This document shows, piece after piece, positions 17,263 through 25,663 of a stretch of DNA of 64,000 nt. The notes under the pieces were generated by a model. The model worked only from the letters and a program-made list of their open reading frames with translations, ran no database searches and was not told where the DNA came from. The first letter of the stretch is position 1. Every line of letters begins with the position of its first letter. Source of the stretch: Kribbella sp. CA-293567 (lineage in GTDB: Bacteria > Actinomycetota > Actinomycetes > Propionibacteriales > Kribbellaceae); NCBI RefSeq assembly GCF_027627575.1, contig NZ_CP114065.1, positions 4,960,001-5,024,000 on the forward strand, read 5' to 3'. The translations under genes were made by a program, and so were the position numbers.

Positions 17263-18384
17263 TCACCGCAGATTGCGGAAGAAGGCGATCAGATCGTCCG
17301 CCAGGAGTTCGGGTTCTTCCCAGGCGGCGAAGTGGCCGCCTCGCGGCATCGCCGTGTAGCGGGTGACGTGGTAGGTCCGGGCCGCCCAGCTCCGCGGCGG
17401 GCGGACCAGGTCTTCGGGGAAGACGGCGATCGCGGTCGGCACGGTCACCGAGATGACGCGCTCGCGGTGACCACGGTGGAACTCGTAGTACGGCCGGAAC
17501 GAGGTCGAGATCGAGTTCGTGAACCAGTACAGCGATGCCTGGGTCAGGACGAAGTCGTCGCTGAACCGGCTGCTGAGATCGCCGTCGCAGTCGGTCCAGG
17601 CCCGGTACTTCTCCAGGAGCCAGGCGAGCAGGCCGGCGGGCGAGTCCGACAGCCCGGCGCTCAAAGTGGCCGGCCGCGTCCGCTGCTCGTGCTCGTAGCC
17701 ACCTTCCTCGGTGAACCACTCGGCCTCGGCGGCCAGGTAGGACTGCTCCCCGGGCGTCAGCTCCGCCGCCTCGTACTTCGCCGGGTTCGCCACCGCGAGC
17801 ACGTGGATGCCGACGACCGACTCGGGATACGTCTGCCCGAGTAGCGAGCTGATCCCGGCGCCGAGATCGCCACCGTGAGCGCCGTACCGGGCGAAGCCCA
17901 GCTCGTCGTGCATCAGCCGGTGCCACAGCTCGTGCGTCCCGGTTGCCGGTGGCAACGAAGGCCGTTGGGGCGAGAACGCGAACCCGGGCAGGGACGGCAC
18001 GATCACGGTGAACGAATCCGTTGCCACTCCCCCGTACCGCGTAGGGGTGGCCAGCCGCTGCGCCAGCTCGGTCAGCTCCAGCACCGAGCTCGGCCAGCCG
18101 TGCGTGAGCACGATCGGCAGCGCGCCGGGGTGTTCACCGTCGTACCGCAGATAGTGCACCGGTACGCCGTCCAGCTCGGCGAAGTGCGAAGGCAGCGCAT
18201 TGACTTCGGCCTCCTGCTTGCGCCAGTCGAAGCCGTCGGCCCAGTACTCGACCAGTCTGCGCAGCTCAGCGCCGTCGGCACCGGCCTCCCATCCGGTCCC
18301 CGGCCAACTCGTTGCCCACCTCGTCCGTCGCAGCCTCGACCGCAGGTCCTCCAGCTCGTCGTCAGGAACTGCCAGTACGTCCAT
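17263..18384 (-). CDS. Epoxide hydrolase (EHN-domain alpha/beta hydrolase)
   Basis: 373 aa. An N-terminal EHN domain (about 5-105; DELEDLRSRLRRTRW) precedes an alpha/beta-hydrolase core. The oxyanion motif is HGWP, the nucleophile Asp lies in GAHGGDLG and the catalytic His is in PRGGHFAAWE near the C-terminus. It opens epoxides to diols; the natural substrate is unknown. ATG 18384 is selected because GGGAGGG lies 9 nt upstream. Divergent from a LacI-type regulator. Confidence 0.87.
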   Translation of the reverse strand: MDVLAVPDDELEDLRSRLRRTRWATSWPGTGWEAGADGAELRRLVEYWADGFDWRKQEAEVNALPSHFAELDGVPVHYLRYDGEHPGALPIVLTHGWPSSVLELTELAQRLATPTRYGGVATDSFTVIVPSLPGFAFSPQRPSLPPATGTHELWHRLMHDELGFARYGAHGGDLGAGISSLLGQTYPESVVGIHVLAVANPAKYEAAELTPGEQSYLAAEAEWFTEEGGYEHEQRTRPATLSAGLSDSPAGLLAWLLEKYRAWTDCDGDLSSRFSDDFVLTQASLYWFTNSISTSFRPYYEFHRGHRERVISVTVPTAIAVFPEDLVRPPRSWAARTYHVTRYTAMPRGGHFAAWEEPELLADDLIAFFRNLR

Positions 18385-18489
18385 ACGAACGATCCCTCCC
18401 CAGATATCGCCCCGAACTGTTGCCACCCTTGCCCAGATCGCGGCAAGTTACCAGCGGTTGGCCCAGACCCGGGATTCATCGCCGTGGCT

Positions 18490-18510
18490 TTTGCGCAAAG
18501 GGTTGCGCAA
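18490..18510. promoter_or_regulatory. Probable LacI-family operator pair (TTGCGCAA twice)
   Basis: Two TTGCGCAA palindromes (18491-18498 and 18503-18510; the first extends to TTTGCGCAAA) lie 12 bp apart, 30 bp before the LacI-type gene. A central CG in a short palindrome is typical of LacI-family sites. They could serve autoregulation and control of the divergent epoxide hydrolase. Confidence 0.6.
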
Positions 18511-18538
18511 AGTACGGGGAGCGACGACGATTCGACGG

Positions 18539-19549
18539 ATGGTCACCATGACGGAGGTCGCCCAGAGCGCCGGAGTGTCGGTGACCACGGTCTCGCACGT
18601 CGTCAACGGCACCCGGCTGGTCGCCGCCGCGACCCGCGAACGCGTGCACGAGGCCATGCGGCTGCTCGGCTACGAGCACCATCCGATCGCCCGCTCGCTC
18701 GCCGCCGGCTCCAACCAGACGATCGGTCTCGCCCTGACGGCGGCCTCCAACCCGTACTGGGTCGAACTCGTGCAGGGCATCGACGGCGAGGCCACCCGGG
18801 CCGGGCTGAACCTGATCATCGTCGACACCCGTGACGAGGCCAGACACGAGTCGACCGCGGTCGCGAACCTGCTGGCCCACCACATCGAAGGCCTGGTGAT
18901 CGCCCCTTCCGACGGCTGGCGCGAGCTGACCCTGCCGCTGCTGCGCGACCATCCGGTGCCCTACGTGATCGTCGACCGGATCGATCCCGAACTGCGCGCC
19001 GATCAGGTCGGCGTCGAGAACGAGGCCTCGTCGGCGGCCGTGATCGATCACCTGATCTCGCTGGGCCATCGCCGGATCGGGATGGTGGCCGGGATCGCCG
19101 GCCTGTCCACCAGCGCCGAGCGCCTGCGCGGATATCGCCTGGCTCACCAGCGTGCCGACCTGGCCGTCGATCCCGCGCTGATCGTCGACGGCGCCTCGAC
19201 CAGCGAAGGCGGCCGCCGCGCCACCCTGGCGCTGCTCGACCTGCCCGAGCCTCCGACCGCGGTGTTCGCCGGCAACAACGGCATGACCATCGGCGTACTG
19301 GGCGCGCTGAAGGCAGCCGGTCTGAAGGTGCCCCGCGACCTGGCCGTCGTCGCCTTCGACGACTTCGCCTGGGCCGACCTGTTCAGTCCGGGACTGACCA
19401 CCATCGCCCAGCCGTCCGCGGCGATCGGCGCCCGGGCGGTCCAGCTCCTCCTCCGCCGGATGACGGACCGCGAAGCACCGCCCCAGACGATCCGCCTGCC
19501 GGCGGAGATCATGCACCGCGAGTCCTGCGGCTGCCCGTCACGCTTGTAG
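18539..19549 (+). CDS. LacI family transcriptional regulator
   Basis: 336 aa. Residues 4-50 are a LacI helix-turn-helix with hinge (MTEVAQSAGVSVTTVSHVVNG), followed by a periplasmic-binding-like effector domain (TIGLALTAASNPYWVELVQG, GLVIAPSDGW, FAGNNGMTIG, VAFDDFAWADLF). The inducer, usually a sugar, is unknown. ATG 18539 or 18548 are both possible; the upstream open frame is non-conserved. Two palindromes lie just upstream. Confidence 0.88.
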   Translation: MVTMTEVAQSAGVSVTTVSHVVNGTRLVAAATRERVHEAMRLLGYEHHPIARSLAAGSNQTIGLALTAASNPYWVELVQGIDGEATRAGLNLIIVDTRDEARHESTAVANLLAHHIEGLVIAPSDGWRELTLPLLRDHPVPYVIVDRIDPELRADQVGVENEASSAAVIDHLISLGHRRIGMVAGIAGLSTSAERLRGYRLAHQRADLAVDPALIVDGASTSEGGRRATLALLDLPEPPTAVFAGNNGMTIGVLGALKAAGLKVPRDLAVVAFDDFAWADLFSPGLTTIAQPSAAIGARAVQLLLRRMTDREAPPQTIRLPAEIMHRESCGCPSRL

Positions 19550-19553
19550 TTGC

Positions 19554-20504
19554 TCAGTGCAACAAAACGATCTTCCCGCGCGCGTGCCTGGTTTCACTCA
19601 GCTCGTGAGCCGCCGCCGCCTCCTCGAGCGGGAACGTCGCTGCGACCGGCACCCGCAGACCGCCTTCGGCAGCGAGCTTCACGGCAACCGCGAGACCATG
19701 CACCGCCAGCGAATCCGCACCGGCTCCCAGCGCCTTCCCCGTCTCGTCGGCCGGCGCGCTGTGTGACATGTGTACGCCGTGCGCGGCGGCATCGAAGTCC
19801 GCGATGGTCACCACCCGTGCCGGCTCCCCCGCGATCGCGATCAGGTCGGGCAGCGTCCCTCCCGCGCAGTCGAACACCGCATCCACTCCGTCCGGAGCGA
19901 GCTCCTGCACCCGTTCCACCAGCCCCTCCCCGTACGTCGTCGCCTCCGCGCCCAACGAACGCAGCAACTCGTGGTTGTGCTCACTGGCCGTGCCGATCAC
20001 TCGCGCGCCACGCGCCACCGCGAGCTGGACCGCGACGGTGCCCACAGCACCTGCCGCGCCCTGCACCAGCAGGGTTTGCCCGGCCCTTACGGCCAGCAGA
20101 TCGAGCACTCGCGTGGCCGTTTCGACGCTGCCTGCGGCGCCTCCCGCTTCCTCCCAGCTCCAACTGGAAGGCTTCGGCGCCCACGCCGCCAGAACGGCGA
20201 AGTCCGCGTTGGCGCCGCGCTCGGTCATGGTCGTCATACCGAAGACTTCGTCGCCGACGCGCACGCCGGTGACGCCCTCACCGACCTGGTCCACCACCCC
20301 CGCGGCGTCGAACCCGGACAGGTACGGGAAGGTGGTCGGCACCAGCTCGCGCAACCGCCCGGAGCGGATATAGGTCTCGCCGGGCGAGATCCCCGACGTT
20401 CTGACGGCGACGCGGATCTGCCCCGCGCCGGCCTTGGGCTCTTCCACCTCGGCGACGTGGACGACGCCGGGCGGACCATAGTGGCTGAACTGAACGGCTC
20501 TCAT
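19554..20504 (-). CDS. Zinc-independent MDR oxidoreductase (quinone oxidoreductase-like)
   Basis: 316 aa medium-chain dehydrogenase/reductase. It has the GroES-like N-terminus (MRAVQFSHYGPPGV), and the Rossmann fingerprint VQGAAGAVGTVAVQLA for NADPH. The structural-zinc cysteines are absent, as in quinone oxidoreductases. ATG 20504 is chosen from the family start. It is divergent from a TetR gene whose symmetrical site sits between them, so it is the likely target. It converges closely (4 bp) on the LacI gene. Confidence 0.87.
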   Translation of the reverse strand: MRAVQFSHYGPPGVVHVAEVEEPKAGAGQIRVAVRTSGISPGETYIRSGRLRELVPTTFPYLSGFDAAGVVDQVGEGVTGVRVGDEVFGMTTMTERGANADFAVLAAWAPKPSSWSWEEAGGAAGSVETATRVLDLLAVRAGQTLLVQGAAGAVGTVAVQLAVARGARVIGTASEHNHELLRSLGAEATTYGEGLVERVQELAPDGVDAVFDCAGGTLPDLIAIAGEPARVVTIADFDAAAHGVHMSHSAPADETGKALGAGADSLAVHGLAVAVKLAAEGGLRVPVAATFPLEEAAAAHELSETRHARGKIVLLH

Positions 20505-20516
20505 ACCGGCGAACGT

Positions 20517-20536
20517 AACGGAGCACCCCGTCCGTT
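20517..20536. promoter_or_regulatory. Probable TetR operator AACGGA-N8-TCCGTT
   Basis: A 20-bp inverted repeat (AACGGAGCACCCCGTCCGTT) lies in the 49-bp gap between the MDR oxidoreductase and the divergent tetR, immediately before the tetR -10-like TAAAGT (20541-20546). Confidence 0.6.
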
Positions 20537-20553
20537 TGACTAAAGTGAGAGAG

Positions 20554-21174
20554 GTGACGGCACAAGTGGGAACCAGGCTCCGGTCGGATGCACGCGACAA
20601 CCGCGAGCGGATCCTCGCCATCGCCCGGCTGGCCTTCGCCGCCGACGGTCTCGACGTGCCGATCCGGGAGATCGCGCGGCGGGCGGAACTCGGGGTGGCG
20701 ACCGTCTACCGGCACTTCCGGACCAAGGAGGAGCTGCTGACCGCGGCCTTCGAGGAGCAGTTGCACCTGTGTTCCTCGGTGGTCGAGGAGGGGCTGGCCG
20801 CGGACGATCCGTGGACGGGATTCACCCTGGTGGTGGAGAAGTTGATGGAGATGCACGCGCTCGATCGCGGCTTCGCCCGCGCGTTCACCTCACGCCTGCC
20901 GCTCGCGGCCGACTTCGCCACCGAGCGGGACGAGTCCCTTCGACTCGTGCTCGAACTGGTCCGCCGCGCCAAGGAGGCGGGCGACCTGCGCGAGGACTTC
21001 GTCCTCGAGGACCTCGTCCTCGCGCTGATGGCGAACGAGGGAATCCGCACGGACTCACCGCGGTCGCGGGTGGCGGCGTCGCGGCGGTTCGCCGCTTTCA
21101 TGCTGCAGTCGTTCCGGGCGAACCCGGTCGCGACGCCGCTCCCCCCTGCTGTCCGGCTACCGCTCAGCCGGTGA
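20554..21174 (+). CDS. TetR family transcriptional regulator
   Basis: 206 aa. The N-terminal helix-turn-helix reads RERILAIARLAFAADGLDVPIREIARRAELGVATVYRHF. A helical ligand domain and a Pro-rich tail follow. I place the start at GTG 20554, because TAAAGT ends 7 nt earlier (leaderless pattern); TTG 20536 and GTG 20545 are alternatives. It probably represses the divergent oxidoreductase. Confidence 0.85.
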   Translation: MTAQVGTRLRSDARDNRERILAIARLAFAADGLDVPIREIARRAELGVATVYRHFRTKEELLTAAFEEQLHLCSSVVEEGLAADDPWTGFTLVVEKLMEMHALDRGFARAFTSRLPLAADFATERDESLRLVLELVRRAKEAGDLREDFVLEDLVLALMANEGIRTDSPRSRVAASRRFAAFMLQSFRANPVATPLPPAVRLPLSR

Positions 21175-21192
21175 CGCCTCAGCCGGTGACGC
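21163..21192. repeat. 15-bp tandem duplication across two convergent stop codons
   Basis: CTCAGCCGGTGACGC occurs twice in direct succession (21163-21177, 21178-21192). The first copy supplies the TGA of tetR. The TGA of phospholipase C, read on the other strand, lies at the start of the second copy. Confidence 0.85.
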
Positions 21193-23251
21193 CTGGTGCG
21201 CCGTTCTCCAAGTGCCCGGTCAGCCGCCGCCGGTACGTCGTGTCCTCGGCGGTCGTCACCTCGACGTCGTACCAGCCCTGGTCGGTCGGCCAACTCAGGG
21301 AACGGGTCTGCTTGCCCCGGACGTCCTGGTTGATCGTGCGGCTGCCGTACCCACGGGCTTTGAGCTTCACGCTGAGCGGCTTGGTACCGGTGTTCTCGAG
21401 CTCGACGCGGAGCGAGGCGCCGTCCCGCTCGACCCGTACGTCGAGGCCTGCCGCGACGCCTTCGACGGAGCCGGCCAGTTCGACCCAGAAACGATTCGGC
21501 CCCTGCACCGCGAGCTCGTACGGACCGCTGACCGGGACGTCGGTGTAGAGCTGGCCTCGGACGTCGAAATGCGCCGGCTCGGGCAGCTCACCGCCGTACG
21601 GGTAGACCGTGAAGTGGGCCGCCTCGTCGGCTTTGTTGCCGAGTCGCAGTTTCAGCTTGCCGTCGGCAACGAGGCCCGAAACTGCCGGCTGGTAAGGCAA
21701 TGCGCGGGCGGGCCGACGTCCCGGCTCCTGCATCGGCAACGCCTGGACGACTGGCGGCGTCGGCTTCCAGCGCGAGATCGGGGCAGGCACCGGGCCGGGT
21801 GCGTCGACCGACGGCCGCCGGTGCGACCGCTTGAAGTCGAAGGCGCTGGTGAGGTCACCGCAGGCTTGGCGACGCCAGGAGCTGATGTTTGGCTCCTCGA
21901 CTCCGGTCCAGCGCTCGAGGAACTGCAGTACCGAGGTGTGGTCCGAAACCTGGGAGTTCACGTGCCCACCGACCGACCACGGCGACACCACGGTCATCGG
22001 AACCCGCGGACCGAGGCCGATCGGGCGGCCGGCGTACCAGTCGTCGCCCTCGCCGGAGGACGGACGTGGCGCGACCGGCGGCGGGACGTGGTCGAAGAAC
22101 CCGTCGTTCTCGTCGAAGTTGATCAGCAGCACCGTCTTCGACCAGACTTCCGGATCGGCCGCGATGGCGTCGAGCAGGTCGTAGACCAGGTTCGCGCTGC
22201 CGATCGGGGTCGACGAGCCGGGGTGCTCGGAGTCGATCGCCGACGGGACCAGCCAGCTGACCGCGGGCAGTTTGCCGGCCAGGATGTCGGCGCGGACGCG
22301 CGGTACCAGCGACTCGGGCTCGCTGCGGTACATCGCTCGGTGGAAGAGCCGCTGGTCGGCCGCGGGCTGTTCGGCGACCGCATCCGCCAGCAACTTCAGC
22401 GCGGCGGCCCGCTCGGCCGGGCTCTTGGCGAAAAGCTTGTCGTAGAACTCCTCGGTGGTGCGGTAGCCGGGCACCGAGGCGAGGATCCGGCGGCCGAGCT
22501 CCTTGAACGTCTTGAAGTACTCAACCGCGTTGTCGGTGAAGTTGTCCCACTCCTGGTAGATCTGCCAGGAGACACCGGCCGCTTCCAGCCGCTCGGGGTA
22601 CGCCGTCCAGTCGTACCCCTGGTGGTCGTAGGAGTACGCCGCGTTGGTGACCGCGCGTCGCGTCGTACCGGGCTCGTAGCCCGTCGTCCCGGACCACAGG
22701 TAGTTCCGGTTCGGGTTGGTGGAGCCGTTCACCGAGCAGTGGTAGGCGTCGAGGATGGTGAAGGTCTCGGCCAGTTCGTACTGCAACGGGATGTCGCGGC
22801 GGTCGTAGTACGTCATCGTCGCGGCAGTCTTGGCCTGCACCCAGTCGTCGTTCCAGCCGTTGCTCCAGGCGTTGGTCGCATCGGTGAAGCCGTGCGGCAG
22901 ATCGCCGAGGTACTGGATGTCGCCCGGCTTGCGCCCGGCGTCGGCCGCGGCCCTGCGGAGCGAGAACGGCAGCACCTCGCCGCCACCGGTGACCGGCTGG
23001 TGGTACACCGACTTGCCGTTCCGCAGCCGCAGCGGCAGCCGGTCGCCGTACCCGCGGACGCCGCGCAGCGTGCCGAAGTAGTGGTCGAAGGAGCGGTTCT
23101 CCTGCATCAGCACGATCACGTGCTCGATCGCGTCGAGACCACCGGGCCGGACGGGTTGCGCCATCGCCGCGTGCAGCGACGGTGGGAGCAGCGACAGCGC
23201 TGCCCCACCGGCCGCGGAACCAAGAACCAGGCGGCGGGAAATTTCGGTCAT
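21179..23251 (-). CDS. Non-hemolytic-type phospholipase C (phosphocholine-specific), Tat-exported
   Basis: 690 aa. The N-terminus SRRLVLGSAAGGAALSLL is a twin-arginine signal. The phosphoesterase domain (about 40-460) has the diagnostic ENRSFDHYFGTL, NFDENDGFFDHV and DHTSVLQFLE motifs of the PlcC/acid-phosphatase superfamily; it splits phosphatidylcholine or sphingomyelin into diacylglycerol/ceramide and phosphocholine. Two C-terminal DUF756-type beta domains (about 490-690) are usual for the family. Probably supplies phosphate or choline outside the cell. No operon partner. Confidence 0.9.
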   Translation of the reverse strand: MTEISRRLVLGSAAGGAALSLLPPSLHAAMAQPVRPGGLDAIEHVIVLMQENRSFDHYFGTLRGVRGYGDRLPLRLRNGKSVYHQPVTGGGEVLPFSLRRAAADAGRKPGDIQYLGDLPHGFTDATNAWSNGWNDDWVQAKTAATMTYYDRRDIPLQYELAETFTILDAYHCSVNGSTNPNRNYLWSGTTGYEPGTTRRAVTNAAYSYDHQGYDWTAYPERLEAAGVSWQIYQEWDNFTDNAVEYFKTFKELGRRILASVPGYRTTEEFYDKLFAKSPAERAAALKLLADAVAEQPAADQRLFHRAMYRSEPESLVPRVRADILAGKLPAVSWLVPSAIDSEHPGSSTPIGSANLVYDLLDAIAADPEVWSKTVLLINFDENDGFFDHVPPPVAPRPSSGEGDDWYAGRPIGLGPRVPMTVVSPWSVGGHVNSQVSDHTSVLQFLERWTGVEEPNISSWRRQACGDLTSAFDFKRSHRRPSVDAPGPVPAPISRWKPTPPVVQALPMQEPGRRPARALPYQPAVSGLVADGKLKLRLGNKADEAAHFTVYPYGGELPEPAHFDVRGQLYTDVPVSGPYELAVQGPNRFWVELAGSVEGVAAGLDVRVERDGASLRVELENTGTKPLSVKLKARGYGSRTINQDVRGKQTRSLSWPTDQGWYDVEVTTAEDTTYRRRLTGHLENGAPGVTG

Positions 23252-23315
23252 GCTCCGGACCCTAGGTCAGGACCTGGCCGGCCGGGGCCGGTGTGAGCCG
23301 ACATTTCCCTGAAGT

Positions 23316-24410
23316 TCACGCCCCCGTACGCCGCCGGATCGCGGCGTCGCGCAGACCCTCCAGCACGGTCTCGGTGGTCTCCCAGCTGAGGCACGCGTCG
23401 GTGATCGACTGGCCGTAGGTGAGCGGCTCGGTCGGATCCAGGTCCTGGCGGCCCTCGACCAGGAACGACTCCAGCATCACGCCGACGATCGCCTGGTTGC
23501 CCGCGGCCACCTGCTCGCCGATCTCGGCGGCGACGACCGGCTGGCGACGGTGGTCCTTGCGGCTGTTGCCGTGGCTCGCATCAATCACCACTCGCTCCGG
23601 CAGCCCGCCCTTGCCGAGCAGGCCGGTGGCTGCCGCGACCGACTCCGCGTCGTAGTTGGGGCCGGCGTCGGAGCCACGCAGTACGAGGTGGCAGTCGGGG
23701 TTGCCGCGGGTGTGCAGAATCGCGGGTGCACCGTCGTGGTCGATCCCGGTGAAGACGTGCGGTACGGCGGCTGCCTTGATCGCGTCGACGGCGGTGGCGA
23801 TGCTGCCGTCGGGGCGGTTCTTCATCCCGATCGGCATCGACAGCCCGGACGAGAGCTGCCGGTGCACCTGACTCTCGACGGTCCGCGCGCCGATGGCGCC
23901 CCAGCCGACCGTGTCCGCGATGTACTGCGGGGTGATCGGGTCGAGGAACTCACAACCGACCGGGAGCCCCTTGGCCAGCACCTCGAGAAGCAGCGCGCGG
24001 GCGGTCCGCAGCCCGGTGTTCACGTCGCCGGAGCCGTCGAGTCCCGGGTCGTTGATCAGGCCCTTCCAGCCGAGGGTCGACCGCGGCTTCTCGAAGTACA
24101 CGCGCATCACCACGAGCAGACCGTCGGAGAGCCGCTCGGCGATCGGGGCGAGGCGTTCGGCGTACTCCAGGGCGGCCTTGGCGTCGTGCACCGAACACGG
24201 GCCGACGACGACCAGCAGCCGGTCGTCGTCGCCGTTCAGCACGTCGGTGACCGCCTGACGGCCGGCCACCACGGTCTCGGCGAGCTGCCGGCTCAGCGGC
24301 AGCTCCTCGTGCAGCGCCAGCGGGGTGATCAACGGGACGGTCTTCTCGATCCGCCGGTCGACGACCGCGCTCTGCGGTACCGGTGGGGCCTGCTGCGGGA
24401 GGGTGTTCAT
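23316..24410 (-). CDS. aroG: 3-deoxy-7-phosphoheptulonate (DAHP) synthase, class I
   Basis: 364 aa. It condenses phosphoenolpyruvate and erythrose-4-phosphate to start the shikimate pathway. Class I (AroF/G/H type) signatures: VVVGPCSVHD, MRVYFEKPRSTLGWKG, GCEFLDPITPQYIAD, GARTVESQVHRQLSSGLSMPIGMKN (shown in parts) and DASHGNSRKDH. ATG 24410 is chosen because AAAGG lies 6 nt upstream; the GTG 7 codons earlier lacks one. A leader peptide rich in aromatic codons and a terminator-like hairpin precede it. The letter of the gene symbol is arbitrary within the class. Confidence 0.92.
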   Translation of the reverse strand: MNTLPQQAPPVPQSAVVDRRIEKTVPLITPLALHEELPLSRQLAETVVAGRQAVTDVLNGDDDRLLVVVGPCSVHDAKAALEYAERLAPIAERLSDGLLVVMRVYFEKPRSTLGWKGLINDPGLDGSGDVNTGLRTARALLLEVLAKGLPVGCEFLDPITPQYIADTVGWGAIGARTVESQVHRQLSSGLSMPIGMKNRPDGSIATAVDAIKAAAVPHVFTGIDHDGAPAILHTRGNPDCHLVLRGSDAGPNYDAESVAAATGLLGKGGLPERVVIDASHGNSRKDHRRQPVVAAEIGEQVAAGNQAIVGVMLESFLVEGRQDLDPTEPLTYGQSITDACLSWETTETVLEGLRDAAIRRRTGA

Positions 24411-24475
24411 GGGAAACCTTTCCGCCGGCACACCACGGTGGAACCCGAGATCAGCGCCGGCTGGGGAACGAGAAA

Positions 24476-24500
24476 AGGCAAGGACGATTGTCCTTGCCTC
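24476..24500 (-). terminator. Attenuator terminator before DAHP synthase
   Basis: Read on the minus strand, AGGCAAGGAC-AATC-GTCC... folds into a 10-bp stem with one bulged base (pairs 24500/24476 to 24491/24486) and runs straight into TTTTCT. This is an intrinsic terminator, rare in this genome, placed 66 bp before the aroG start. Confidence 0.75.
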
Positions 24501-24528
24501 GTAGCCGGCTCTGGTTCGTGGTCAGGCG

Positions 24529-24597
24529 TCAGCGATCAGCTGAGCAACCCGGCACCACAGCCGGCCACTCAAAAAATCGCCAATAGCAACGCTTCAC
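24529..24597 (-). CDS. Aromatic-rich leader peptide of DAHP synthase (22 aa)
   Basis: A 22-codon ORF starting GTG AAG CGT TGC encodes the stretch YWRFFEW at residues 5-11: one Tyr, two Trp and two Phe codons within seven. It is followed by a terminator and then aroG, the textbook layout of ribosome-mediated attenuation. A 7-nt segment of the ORF (24559-24565) is complementary to 24505-24511 just before the terminator, giving an alternative fold. A -10-like TAGGCT ends 7 nt before the GTG, so the transcript may be leaderless. Confidence 0.75.
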   Translation of the reverse strand: MKRCYWRFFEWPAVVPGCSADR

Positions 24598-24604
24598 GAG
24601 ATCG

Positions 24605-24610
24605 AGCCTA
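24605..24610 (-). promoter_or_regulatory. -10 element TAGGCT of the aro leader transcript
   Basis: TAGGCT on the minus strand ends 7 nt before the leader-peptide GTG. No convincing -35 is seen at 17-18 bp. Confidence 0.5.
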
Positions 24611-24699
24611 CCCCATCTGTAACCAGGGCCGTGGGTGGGTCGTTGAGGGTCGCAACAGGGTGAGGCTTCGCGAGGGACGGCCGAAGGGGTGCGAGCACG

Positions 24700-25107
24700 G
24701 TGGTGAGGCCGGCGGTGAGGCCGCGGACGTTCGAGCTGGTTCGGTTTCGTGATCTCAGCGGGGTGTCGGGCACCGGAGTGGTTGCCGAGGGATGTGTGTT
24801 CACCGACGGATCGGTGGCGCTGCGCTGGCGTGGCAACAACCCGGCGACCGCGGTGTGGCCCGATCTGGAGTCCGTGCTGGCCGTGCACGGACACCAGGGC
24901 GCGACCGAGGTGCGCTGGCTGGAGGAAGGTTCGACCACCGACGACGCCTGGTCCGCGGAAGCGACCGAGGAGATGCGGCCCGAGTTCGACCTGGACCATC
25001 TGCTCGGCGGACAGCACACCGTGCGGCCGCCGAGTTCCCTGACCGACCCGACCGCGCTACCGCCCAGCCGCGCCAGAGGCTGGGCGGGGGCACGGCACCT
25101 GCGGTAG
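24700..25107 (+). CDS. Conserved hypothetical protein, paralogue of the gene at 14913
   Basis: 135 aa. The core (FELVRFRDLSGVSGTG, CVFTDGSVALRWRG, AVWPDLESVLAVHGH, EVRWLE) matches the 14913 product; the C-terminal 50 residues are Pro/Asp-rich and different. Function unknown. GTG 24700 is chosen with GAAGGGG upstream; GTG 24715 would match the paralogue's start. It is divergent from the aro leader, 102 bp away. Confidence 0.65.
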   Translation: MVRPAVRPRTFELVRFRDLSGVSGTGVVAEGCVFTDGSVALRWRGNNPATAVWPDLESVLAVHGHQGATEVRWLEEGSTTDDAWSAEATEEMRPEFDLDHLLGGQHTVRPPSSLTDPTALPPSRARGWAGARHLR

Positions 25108-25116
25108 GACGATCTC

Positions 25117-25659
25117 GTGACCCAGATCTACCTGATCCGGCACGGCCGGCCCGACTACGAGCCCGTGGATAGCCGTGGCTGGCCCGGAATGGCCACTGAC
25201 GCCGCCCCGCTGACTCCAGAGGGGGGCAAGCAGGCAGAGGCCGCTGCGGACCTCCTGAGTGGCATCGGTGCCACATACCTGGTCAGCTCGCCGTTCACCC
25301 GCTCCCTGCACAGTGCCGCCATCATCGGCCACCGCCTCGCCCTGGGCGTACGGGTGGACCACGACCTGCGCGACTGGCTGCCGGACAGCACCTGTTCCTG
25401 GCGCGGTGTTGCCGACGCCCGGGCGGCACAGGCGGAGCTCGACGAGTACGACGGCGAGTGGCCCGAGGGCATCCGCCGGGCATGGGAGCCGCTGTCGGCG
25501 GTCAGGGCGCGAGCCCGGGCGGCGCTGGCCCGGCACACGGCCTCCACGGACGGCCCGGTGCTCGCGGTCACGCACGAGATGGTCATCCGCGCGCTGACCG
25601 GTGAGCGCGGCACACCCCACGGCGGCCACGTGTTCTTCAACTACGACCCGGCGTCCTAG
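25117..25659 (+). CDS. Histidine phosphatase (phosphoglycerate-mutase-like)
   Basis: 180 aa. The RHG motif at the N-terminus (IYLIRHGRPDYE) provides the phospho-accepting His, with SSPFTRSLHSA and the second catalytic His in VTHEMVIRAL. Members dephosphorylate varied small molecules; the substrate is not evident. TAGGAC (25105-25110) ends 6 nt before the GTG start (leaderless pattern). It converges with the MerR-type gene, 4 bp apart. Confidence 0.85.
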   Translation: MTQIYLIRHGRPDYEPVDSRGWPGMATDAAPLTPEGGKQAEAAADLLSGIGATYLVSSPFTRSLHSAAIIGHRLALGVRVDHDLRDWLPDSTCSWRGVADARAAQAELDEYDGEWPEGIRRAWEPLSAVRARARAALARHTASTDGPVLAVTHEMVIRALTGERGTPHGGHVFFNYDPAS

Positions 25660-25663
25660 CGTC

